NCBI GenBank assembly: GCA_031280455.1 | Contig: JAITGR010000110.1 | Span: 1 to 9,355, forward strand | DNA: 9,355 nt | Source: Spirochaetaceae bacterium | GTDB lineage: Bacteria; Spirochaetota; Spirochaetia; Treponematales; Breznakiellaceae | Direction: 5' to 3' | Part shown: positions 1 through 5,880 of the stretch, in pieces | Layout of the letters: every line of letters starts with the position of its first letter | Numbering within the stretch: position 1 is the stretch's first letter | Program-made: the position numbers and the translations under genes | Notes under the pieces: model-generated | The model's input: only the letters and a program-made list of their open reading frames with translations | Databases searched by the model: none | Told to the model about the DNA's origin: nothing

Positions 1-1067
1 CCGCCATCCGCCTCGACAGGCGGCTCAGGTACGTCCGCTTCCGCCGGCGCGTCTCCCGAAAGAAGCGTGGCCGCGTCCTCGCCGTCCCGCAGCGCGTCGA
101 GTTCCGGCGCCGCGAACGCCTCGTCCTCCGGCGCGGGCTCGTCCTCCGCGTCCGCGGGAATTTCGCCAAAAGGCTCCAGAAGGTCGTCTAAATCCGGCAG
201 GCTGGACGGCAGCGCCTCTTCAACACTGTCCGGCCCGTCCACGCCGTCGAACAGGGCATCGTCCGCAAGAATGTCGGGTTTTTCGTCCGGCGCGGGCTCG
301 GAAAACAGCGCCGCCTCGCTGTCCAGCACGGCGGGGGACTCCGCGAACAGCGCCGCTTCCGCCGCTTCACCTGCCGCATCCTCCGGCTCGTCCGCGCCGC
401 TTGTGGCCGCCGTCCCCGCCGCCGTCTCCGCCGCGTCCCCGCCGCCTTCTTCTGGCCAGGCCACCGTGTCGTCGTAGATGGAGCCGTCCGCTTCATCGTC
501 CGCTTCATCGTCAGGCGCGCTGTCCGGCGAAGCGTCCCGGTTCAGCGCGGGGACAAAGCCCAGCATCAGCGTGCCGAACGCCGCCGCCGAAGCAAGCATC
601 ACGGCGAAAAGGCCGGTACGAAGCACCCGCACCAGCGCGTCGTAATCGACACTGGAAGCAACGGCGCCGATACGCGCGGACGGCAGCCCTTCAACACGCA
701 GCGTTGTCCCAAACGGCTTTCTAAACAGCACAAAATTGCCGCTAAAACGCGGAATATCGCCGTCCCAGACCAGCGCGCCGCGGGTTTTTTCAAGCGCGAC
801 AAGCTGGCCGTCCGGCCCCGTAAAAATAGCCGCTTGCAAGGTCTGCGCCTGCACGAGCGCGCTTTCAATGTCATCCCTGAAATTCTGCCCGGTAAAACCC
901 AGCACTCCCGCGGAAGCGGCAAAATCCGCCAGGTCTTTGAATTCTTTCTCCGCAAGGGTTTTATGCCTATTTAGCGACCGGTACACACTGAAACCAGCCC
1001 AGAACGCGACCCCCGCGTACAACACAATACACAACGCCCCGACAATCGCCTGAATCTTACGCCACAT
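1..1067 (-). CDS. Membrane-anchored protein with long acidic cytoplasmic tail (C-terminus cut off)
   Basis: On the minus strand an open frame runs from the ATG at 1067 to the left edge without a stop, giving 355 residues; the C-terminus lies outside the window. Residues 6-29 form a hydrophobic helix (AIVGALCIVLYAGVAFW) after a short basic start, so it is a signal anchor. Residues 30-146 look like a small extracytoplasmic domain, possibly a sensor. Residues 147-172 form a second transmembrane helix. From residue 178 on, the chain is low-complexity Ala/Asp/Glu/Pro: by hand count about 58 of 178 residues are Asp or Glu and only two are basic (K263, R327). The tail contains three spaced ALF motifs (residues 239, 253, 271). 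No enzymatic domain is visible in this part; the topology would suit a single-cache-like sensor or a scaffold whose output domain lies beyond the edge. I do not recognise the family. The start is chosen because the membrane anchor begins at once; no Shine-Dalgarno sequence is seen. It is transcribed divergently from the activase gene. Confidence 0.8.
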   Translation of the reverse strand, partial: MWRKIQAIVGALCIVLYAGVAFWAGFSVYRSLNRHKTLAEKEFKDLADFAASAGVLGFTGQNFRDDIESALVQAQTLQAAIFTGPDGQLVALEKTRGALVWDGDIPRFSGNFVLFRKPFGTTLRVEGLPSARIGAVASSVDYDALVRVLRTGLFAVMLASAAAFGTLMLGFVPALNRDASPDSAPDDEADDEADGSIYDDTVAWPEEGGGDAAETAAGTAATSGADEPEDAAGEAAEAALFAESPAVLDSEAALFSEPAPDEKPDILADDALFDGVDGPDSVEEALPSSLPDLDDLLEPFGEIPADAEDEPAPEDEAFAAPELDALRDGEDAATLLSGDAPAEADVPEPPVEADG

Positions 1068-1074
1068 AGCTACT

Positions 1075-1080
1075 ATTATC
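1075..1080 (-). promoter_or_regulatory. Candidate -10 box (GATAAT) of the left-hand gene
   Basis: Read on the minus strand, the hexamer GATAAT matches the TATAAT consensus at five of six positions and lies seven bases before the ATG at 1067. No convincing -35 box stands 16-18 bp upstream, where the 7-bp repeats lie. If it is the -10 box, transcription would start at or next to the start codon, giving a leaderless mRNA, which fits the absence of a ribosome binding site. Confidence 0.35.
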
Positions 1081-1084
1081 GGCA

Positions 1085-1119
1085 TTTTGGATTTCGGATT
1101 TCAGATTTCGGATTTCAGG
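1085..1119. repeat. Tandem array of five 7-bp units (TTTCRGA)
   Basis: Five consecutive heptamers read TTTTGGA, TTTCGGA, TTTCAGA, TTTCGGA and TTTCAGG. The inner units alternate between CGGA and CAGA, so the array can also be seen as a 14-bp repeat present about twice. It occupies the position where a -35 element of the left-hand gene would lie. No function is evident; it may be a simple-sequence expansion or a binding site with near-helical spacing. Confidence 0.75.
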
Positions 1120-1136
1120 CTTTACGCGGTATACCG

Positions 1137-1161
1137 GCCCAAGGCACCCGCCCCCTTGGGC
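1137..1161. repeat. 8-bp stem hairpin overlapping the left inverted repeat
   Basis: GCCCAAGG (1137-1144) is the exact reverse complement of CCTTGGGC (1154-1161), with a 9-nt C-rich loop. It lies between divergent genes and has no T-run on either side, so it is not a typical intrinsic terminator. Its right arm overlaps the first bases of the 17-bp inverted repeat starting at 1159. Confidence 0.6.
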
Positions 1162-1319
1162 AACGCTGATTAACTAGGGGTAGGCAAGATTGCAAGTATT
1201 TGGGATGCGATTTGAAGCGACAAAACGTAGCCAAACTGGGTGTTTGGCGAGGCTTTGGCGCGAAAAAGCGCGCCCAAAGACGCAGCAAGATTGCCGCGCA
1301 TGAGTTAATCAGCGTTGCC
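1159..1319. mobile_element. Candidate MITE-like element with perfect 17-bp terminal inverted repeats
   Basis: GGCAACGCTGATTAACT at 1159-1175 has its exact reverse complement at 1303-1319, which bounds a 161-bp segment. If the ends are drawn one base inward (GCAACGC...GCGTTGC), the flanks read CTTGG on the left and CTTAG on the right, a 4/5 match that could be a decayed target duplication. Inside are the 8-bp word AAGATTGC in direct orientation near both ends (1186 and 1287) and a GC-rich hairpin at 1253-1279. There is no credible transposase frame, so an element of this kind would be non-autonomous. The alternative is a chromosomal palindromic repeat of REP type. Single-copy evidence only; a mobile origin is inferred. 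Confidence 0.42.
1253..1279. repeat. GC-rich hairpin inside the inverted-repeat segment
   Basis: CTTTGGCGCG (1253-1262) pairs with CGCGCCCAAAG (1269-1279), leaving one bulged C and a loop of about six A-rich bases, for ten base pairs in all. No T-run follows on either strand, so I do not call a terminator. It would give the surrounding element a strong internal fold in RNA or single-stranded DNA. Confidence 0.5.
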
Positions 1320-1390
1320 TTAGAAAAATGTTTTTTGTAACGGCGCACGGTAGGAATGCCGCCGTCCCCTATTCTATCGGCCCCGCTTCG

Positions 1391-1399
1391 TGGTACACT
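1391..1399 (+). promoter_or_regulatory. Candidate extended -10 box (TGGTACACT) of the activase gene
   Basis: TG-G-TACACT has the TGn extension and matches TATAAT at four of six positions, including the first T, second A, fourth A and last T. It ends six bases before the ATG at 1406. No good -35 box lies at the usual distance (the 17-bp spacing gives ATTCTA), as is common with extended -10 promoters. The expected transcription start falls on or next to the start codon, and the bases before it (CTGGTTTT) hold no Shine-Dalgarno sequence, so the mRNA may be leaderless. Confidence 0.4.
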
Positions 1400-1405
1400 G
1401 GTTTT

Positions 1406-4400
1406 ATGGAAACACTTGGTATCAACATTGGTTCAACAAGCCTTAAAATGGTTTTGTTAAACAAAAATACAATTACATGGAGCGGCGCGTTGCCTCATGA
1501 GGGCGATTTTGCTTCCGTAGTCAATAAATTAATACAGTCTGGGAATGTGCCCGCGGGGCTTAAAACACTGGTTACCGGCAATGAAGGGCGCTTTATGTTT
1601 AACGTGGCGGGAACGCTCGAACCGCTTTGCGTGGAGGCGGCGCTTAAGCTGCTCGGCCTAACGCCGAACGCGGTTGTCAGCATGGGCGGCGAGGATTTAA
1701 TCGTGTACTCGCTGGACGATACCGGCAAAATTATCAACAATTTTTCCGGCAATAAATGCGCTTCGGGCACGGGGGAATTCCTTAAACAGCAGCTTGCGCG
1801 TATGGACATGACGCTGGCTGACGTCAACGCCGTGCCGGACACCGCCCAGGTGTACCCGCTTTCTACCCGCTGTTCGGTTTTTATGAAAAGTGACTGCACC
1901 CACCGGCTCAACAAGCGCGAGGCGACAAAGGACGACATTGTGCTGTCGCTTTCCGATGTTATGGCGGTTAAAGTCATCGACTTTCTTAAACGGGCGAAAG
2001 TTACCAGCGGGCGCGTCGTTCTGACCGGCGGCATTACGCTGAACCGGCATATCTTGCGGTTTATTAAAGAAAAAGCGCCGGATATTGAATTCATTGTGCC
2101 GGAGTGCGCGGCGGTGTTCGAGGCGCTGGGCGCGGCGAGTCTCGCGTGTAAAAGCGGAAGCCCGCTGCCGGCGCACGATAAAATCCTGCGGCCCAATGTG
2201 GTGCGCTTTGGAACGCTGCCGGCGCTGCGGGATTGGCAGGGGAAAGTGCGCTTTTTTGAGCAGACTGAAGGGAAGGTACGCGCCAATCGGGCGTATATCC
2301 TTGGGGTGGACGGCGGATCAACGACAACGAAGGCGTGTCTTGTTGACATGGAAACAAACGCGGTTGTCGCCAGCCACTACGGGCGGACGCACGGCGACCC
2401 GGTAAAGGCGCTTAAAGAGTGCCTGCGTATTATTCAGGAGAAAGTCGTCCGCGACACCGGCGAAAGCGCCGTGAATGTCCGGCTTGTGGCGACAACCGGC
2501 TCGTCCCGCGAAATTCTGGGCGTCTTTTTGGAGACGGCGGGCGTGTACAACGAGATTATCGCGCACGCCGCCGGAACGACGTTTTTCGATTCTGAAGTAG
2601 AAACGATTTTTGAAATTGGCGGGCAGGACGCGAAGTACGTTTTGCTGAAAAACGGCGTGCCGATTGATTACGCGATGAACGAGGCGTGTTCCGCGGGAAC
2701 AGGCTCGTTTTTGGAGGAGAGCGCCGCCGGCGACCTTTCGATACACAGCGCCAAGGACATAGGCCCCATCGCGCTGAACGCGGACGCGCCGCTTAAATTT
2801 GGCGAGCATTGTTCGGCGTTCATCAATTCGGATATTCGCAAGGCGGTTCAACAGGGCGCCAGCAAGGAAAACATAACGGCCGGCATTATCGGCTCCATTG
2901 TTTCAAATTACCTTAACCGCGTGGTCGGCAACCGGACTATTACCGGCAAAATCTTTTTGCAGGGCGGCGTGGCGAAAAATCCGGCCGTTCCGCTCGCGTT
3001 CGCGATGATGCTGGACAAGGAAATCCTGGTTCCGCCCGCGCCGGAACTTATGGGGTGCTTTGGCGTCGCGCTGCTTGCCGGCCGCAAGTTCAAGGAAGGG
3101 CTGCTGGCGGAAAAAGTGGTGGATATTGCCGCGCTGCAGGCGCGCGATATTGTGTACGAAAGCGTGTTTACCTGCAAGGCGTGCGAAAACCGCTGCCCTA
3201 TCCAGGTATTGAACGTGGGCGGCAGCAAGTACATGTTTGGCGGGAGATGCAACAAGTACACCAATATGCGGAAGGCGGTTAAGGACGTGCCGGTTTTCGA
3301 CTATGTGGAGCGGCGGCAGCGCATGCTGTTCGAGGAATTTGCCGCCCCCTCAGGCGAGGCAGTCCCGCGCGCGGGGGGGCGCGCGTATACGGTGGGCATT
3401 CCGCGGGCGTTCAGCGTTCATACCTTGTACCCGCTGTATAGCTGGTTCTTTTACGAATTGGGCATAAAAACATTTCTTTCCAGCGAGGTCGCGCACGAAG
3501 GTGTGGCGCGCGCGGAGTCGACGTACTGTTTCCCCGCGGAGATAGCGCACGGGGCGGTTCAGGATTGCCTTGACAAAGGCGCGGATTACGTTTTTCTGCC
3601 GCACTTCCGTGACATGCCCAGTTACGAGGGCGACGTTCACGCGAACTTCTGCCCGATAACACAGGCGTTTCCGTATTACATAGACAAAGCCTTCCCGGAG
3701 GTTGATAAAAGCCGCTTTCTGCCGCTGGTGGTCAGCTTCAAGTTTGGCGATGAAAAAGCGCTGGAATTGTTTACCGTCATGACCGAACGGCTGGGCATCG
3801 GCGCGGAAGAAACACGCGCGGCGTTTACCCGGGCGCTCGAACGGCAGCGCGCGTACTTTACGGCGTGTAAAGAGCTGGGGCAGGAGGCGCTGCGAGAGGC
3901 GCGCGCGGCGAGCCGTCCTGTTATCGCTATTCTGGGGCGGCCGTACAATGCGTTTACGCCGGAAGCGAACATGGGCATTCCGCGGAAGTTTACCACGCGC
4001 GGGTATTCCATCGTCCCGTTCGATATTCTGCCGTTTGAAGACAGCAAGATTTTTGCGAATATGTACTGGTACTACGGCCAGCAGGACGTTAAGTCGGCGA
4101 GTTTTATCAAAACCGAAGATACCATTTATGTAACGTATATAACAAATTTTTCGTGTGCGCCAGATTCGTTCATTCTGCACTACATTAAATGGGCGATGGG
4201 GCAACAGCCGAGTCTGATTTTGGAGCTGGATGCCCTCTCGGCGGATGCCGGCGTTGATACGCGCGTGGAAGCGTTTCTGGATATTATCGACGGCTACCGC
4301 GAAAAGAAGGCCGCTATCGAGGCGGAGCGCTACGACAACGGCTGGAGTTTTCGGCAGTCCGATATGACGCTCTGTAACAGCAAAACAGGCGAAGCGCTGC

Positions 4401-5824
4401 AAATTCGGCATAACAAGCGCATAAAAGTTTTGCTGTCCAACATGGGCGCGATTTCTACGGAACTGGTGGGCGCGGCGCTGCGGGGCATCGGTATTAACGC
4501 GCGCGCGCTGCCGGTGGCGACCGCGAAGACGGTGCAGATAGCCCGCGCGCACGCTTCCGGCAAGGAGTGCGTTCCCAGCCATCTGGTCATGGGCAGTGCG
4601 CTGCAATTTTTCGACAGCCCCGAATACCGCAAGGACGAGCTGTACATGCTGTTTGTGCCGATTACGACCGGCCCCTGCCGTACCGGCCAGTATTTTGTGT
4701 TCTACGAAAATTTATTCCGCGACCTGCGCATGGAAAACGTGGTCGTTTTTATTTTATCGGCGGATAATTCGTATACCGAGCTTGGGCCGGGTTTTGCCAA
4801 GGAAATGTGGCGGAATCTGGTATACGCGGATTATCTAAAGGACATTCAAACCGCGCTCAAGGCGTGCGCCGCCGACCCCGCGGCCGCCGTCAAAGCGTAC
4901 GACGCAAGCTGGCGCGCGATGCTGCCGGTGGTCGAAAAAAATCCGGCGGCGACAGGGCGGGAACTGCGGCGTATCGCGGCGGATGTGCGGAAAATCCCGC
5001 AGAAGCGCGCGCTTTCCAGTATGCCGCGCGTGCTGATTGTCGGCGAGATTTATGTCCGCCGCGACGACTTTGCCGTTGGCGAATTGATTGATTTGATGAG
5101 CGAGCGCGGCATTGTGGTCAAGGTCGCCGGCGTTGCCGAGTGGATTCATTATTTGGATTTTGTCCGCGAATACGCGCTTAAAAAACTGATAAAACTGCGT
5201 AAAAAGGGCGCGTGGCGCGATTTGCAAAAACTGAAGCTCGAAATGTGGTGGAAAGCGCGGATAGAAAAGAAAACGCTTGCCGCGTTAAAATCGACCGGGC
5301 TTATTCCCGAAACGCCGCACGACATGCGCGAAATTATGGAATACACCCAGAAGCATTTTGTAAACCTCGAACTGAATTCCGAAATCGCCGTTTCGTCCGG
5401 CGCGGCGGCGGCGGCTATGGACAGCGGGTATTCGGGCATTGTGAATATATCGCCGTTTGCGTGTCTTATTGGGCGCGTTATAGAGGGCCTGTTTTCGCCG
5501 TGGGCGCGGGAGCGCAACTATCCGGTTTTGTCGGTCGAGGTTGACGGCAACTTGCTGCCGCCGAACATTGTCAATAAACTGAATATATTCATGGTGAATG
5601 TTTTGCGCTTCCGGGGCGAAGGCGCTGTCGATAATCTGATTGACAAGCATACATGCGCGGCGAGCGGCGTATGCGCGGCAGACGGCGCGTGCGCGGCAGA
5701 CGGCGCGTGCGCGGCAGACGGCGCGTGCGCGTCTGGCGGCGCGTGCGCGGTTCAGGATGTCGTTCATGGCGCCGGCGACGCGGCGGCGAAAGAGCATAAA
5801 CCTAAAAGTTTGGAGCAGGCGTAA
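1406..5824 (+). CDS. Fused acyl-CoA dehydratase activase-type protein (two BadF/BadG ATPase modules, DUF2229/HgdB-like regions)
   Basis: This 1,472-residue protein belongs to the large fused members of the 2-hydroxyacyl-CoA dehydratase activase family, in which ATP hydrolysis drives low-potential electron transfer from a bound Fe-S cluster. Module 1 (about residues 3-250) has the phosphate loop GINIGSTSLK, GGED at 94-97 and cysteines C118 (KCASGTG) and C156. Module 2 (about 296-565) has GVDGGSTTTK, IGGQDAK at 404-410 and cysteines C428 (ACSAGTG) and C469. These Cys pairs correspond to the ligands of the inter-subunit [4Fe-4S] cluster in known activases. A Cys-rich element follows (C590, C593, C597, C615), then regions resembling DUF2229 and the HgdB-type dehydratase (about 660-1410) with C1055 in KECVPSH and C1091 in GPCRTGQ. 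The tail is a cysteine repeat (C1417-C1447). The ATG at 1406 is chosen over the in-frame ATG at 1328 because the family starts directly with the phosphate loop and a -10-like box lies between them. It is cytoplasmic; the substrate cannot be told from sequence, and no separate dehydratase gene is present in the window. The HD-GYP gene follows after 56 bp. Confidence 0.9.
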   Translation: METLGINIGSTSLKMVLLNKNTITWSGALPHEGDFASVVNKLIQSGNVPAGLKTLVTGNEGRFMFNVAGTLEPLCVEAALKLLGLTPNAVVSMGGEDLIVYSLDDTGKIINNFSGNKCASGTGEFLKQQLARMDMTLADVNAVPDTAQVYPLSTRCSVFMKSDCTHRLNKREATKDDIVLSLSDVMAVKVIDFLKRAKVTSGRVVLTGGITLNRHILRFIKEKAPDIEFIVPECAAVFEALGAASLACKSGSPLPAHDKILRPNVVRFGTLPALRDWQGKVRFFEQTEGKVRANRAYILGVDGGSTTTKACLVDMETNAVVASHYGRTHGDPVKALKECLRIIQEKVVRDTGESAVNVRLVATTGSSREILGVFLETAGVYNEIIAHAAGTTFFDSEVETIFEIGGQDAKYVLLKNGVPIDYAMNEACSAGTGSFLEESAAGDLSIHSAKDIGPIALNADAPLKFGEHCSAFINSDIRKAVQQGASKENITAGIIGSIVSNYLNRVVGNRTITGKIFLQGGVAKNPAVPLAFAMMLDKEILVPPAPELMGCFGVALLAGRKFKEGLLAEKVVDIAALQARDIVYESVFTCKACENRCPIQVLNVGGSKYMFGGRCNKYTNMRKAVKDVPVFDYVERRQRMLFEEFAAPSGEAVPRAGGRAYTVGIPRAFSVHTLYPLYSWFFYELGIKTFLSSEVAHEGVARAESTYCFPAEIAHGAVQDCLDKGADYVFLPHFRDMPSYEGDVHANFCPITQAFPYYIDKAFPEVDKSRFLPLVVSFKFGDEKALELFTVMTERLGIGAEETRAAFTRALERQRAYFTACKELGQEALREARAASRPVIAILGRPYNAFTPEANMGIPRKFTTRGYSIVPFDILPFEDSKIFANMYWYYGQQDVKSASFIKTEDTIYVTYITNFSCAPDSFILHYIKWAMGQQPSLILELDALSADAGVDTRVEAFLDIIDGYREKKAAIEAERYDNGWSFRQSDMTLCNSKTGEALQIRHNKRIKVLLSNMGAISTELVGAALRGIGINARALPVATAKTVQIARAHASGKECVPSHLVMGSALQFFDSPEYRKDELYMLFVPITTGPCRTGQYFVFYENLFRDLRMENVVVFILSADNSYTELGPGFAKEMWRNLVYADYLKDIQTALKACAADPAAAVKAYDASWRAMLPVVEKNPAATGRELRRIAADVRKIPQKRALSSMPRVLIVGEIYVRRDDFAVGELIDLMSERGIVVKVAGVAEWIHYLDFVREYALKKLIKLRKKGAWRDLQKLKLEMWWKARIEKKTLAALKSTGLIPETPHDMREIMEYTQKHFVNLELNSEIAVSSGAAAAAMDSGYSGIVNISPFACLIGRVIEGLFSPWARERNYPVLSVEVDGNLLPPNIVNKLNIFMVNVLRFRGEGAVDNLIDKHTCAASGVCAADGACAADGACAADGACASGGACAVQDVVHGAGDAAAKEHKPKSLEQA
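5654..5761 (+). repeat. 18-bp in-frame tandem repeat encoding CAADGA units
   Basis: Six units with exact 18-bp spacing start at 5654, 5672, 5690, 5708, 5726 and 5744, each beginning TGCGCG. Units 2, 3 and 4 are identical over all 18 bases (TGCGCGGCAGACGGCGCG); units 1 and 5 differ slightly and unit 6 keeps only its first bases. Because 18 is a multiple of three, each unit adds six residues and one cysteine (C1417, 1423, 1429, 1435, 1441, 1447), and a change in copy number would keep the frame. Confidence 0.9.
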
Positions 5825-5835
5825 GCGCGGAGGAC

Positions 5836-5861
5836 GCGGCGGCCTTGTTCTGTGCCGCCGC
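5836..5861 (+). repeat. Intercistronic GC hairpin
   Basis: GCGGCGGC (5836-5843) pairs exactly with GCCGCCGC (5854-5861) around a 10-nt loop, 12 bases after the activase stop and 19 bases before the HD-GYP start. The bases that follow (ATATACCGG, then A's before T's) do not form a terminator T-run right after the stem, so read-through is expected. It may protect the upstream mRNA 3' end or dampen expression of the next gene. Confidence 0.5.
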
Positions 5862-5880
5862 ATATACCGGAAAAAATTTT

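Larger units (their letters stand above)
1068..1405. other. Divergent intergenic region (338 bp)
   Basis: This gap separates the minus-strand membrane protein gene from the plus-strand activase gene. From left to right it holds a -10-like box for the left gene (1075-1080), five 7-bp tandem units (1085-1119), a hairpin (1137-1161), a segment bounded by 17-bp inverted repeats (1159-1319) with an internal hairpin (1253-1279), about 70 bp without recognised features, and an extended -10-like box for the right gene (1391-1399). A minus-strand open frame crosses it but looks non-coding. No tRNA or riboswitch is recognised. Confidence 0.8.

Noticed and set aside
67..477. 136-codon Ser/Ala-rich plus-strand frame
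   Set aside because: It is the antisense of the acidic Ala/Asp/Glu tail of the minus-strand gene, whose frame stays open from the left edge to a membrane-anchor N-terminus at 1067.
1137..1319. CRISPR array or small structured RNA gene
   Set aside because: The repeats are inverted and present once per end, with no regular direct repeat-spacer pattern. No known RNA family is recognised in the fold.
1115..1348. 77-codon minus-strand open frame across the intergenic region
   Set aside because: It spans the whole inverted-repeat element and its flanks, has no ribosome binding site and no plausible domain. It appears to be a chance frame through a repeat.
1328..1405. N-terminal extension of the activase from the ATG at 1328
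   Set aside because: The extra 26 residues resemble no family N-terminus, and the extended -10-like box lies inside this stretch; the phosphate loop begins four residues after the ATG at 1406.
3350..4606. 418-codon open frame on the minus strand opposite the activase gene
   Set aside because: Its product is Arg/His/Asn-rich with no recognisable motif, and the opposite strand carries strongly conserved activase-family sequence. The opening is a by-product of GC-rich codon bias; the same holds for the other antisense frames at 1495-2349, 2318-2851 and 5285-5863.
5836..5880. Intrinsic terminator after the activase gene
   Set aside because: The stem is good, but it is followed by ATATACCGG and then A's before T's, so there is no U-tract directly after the stem.
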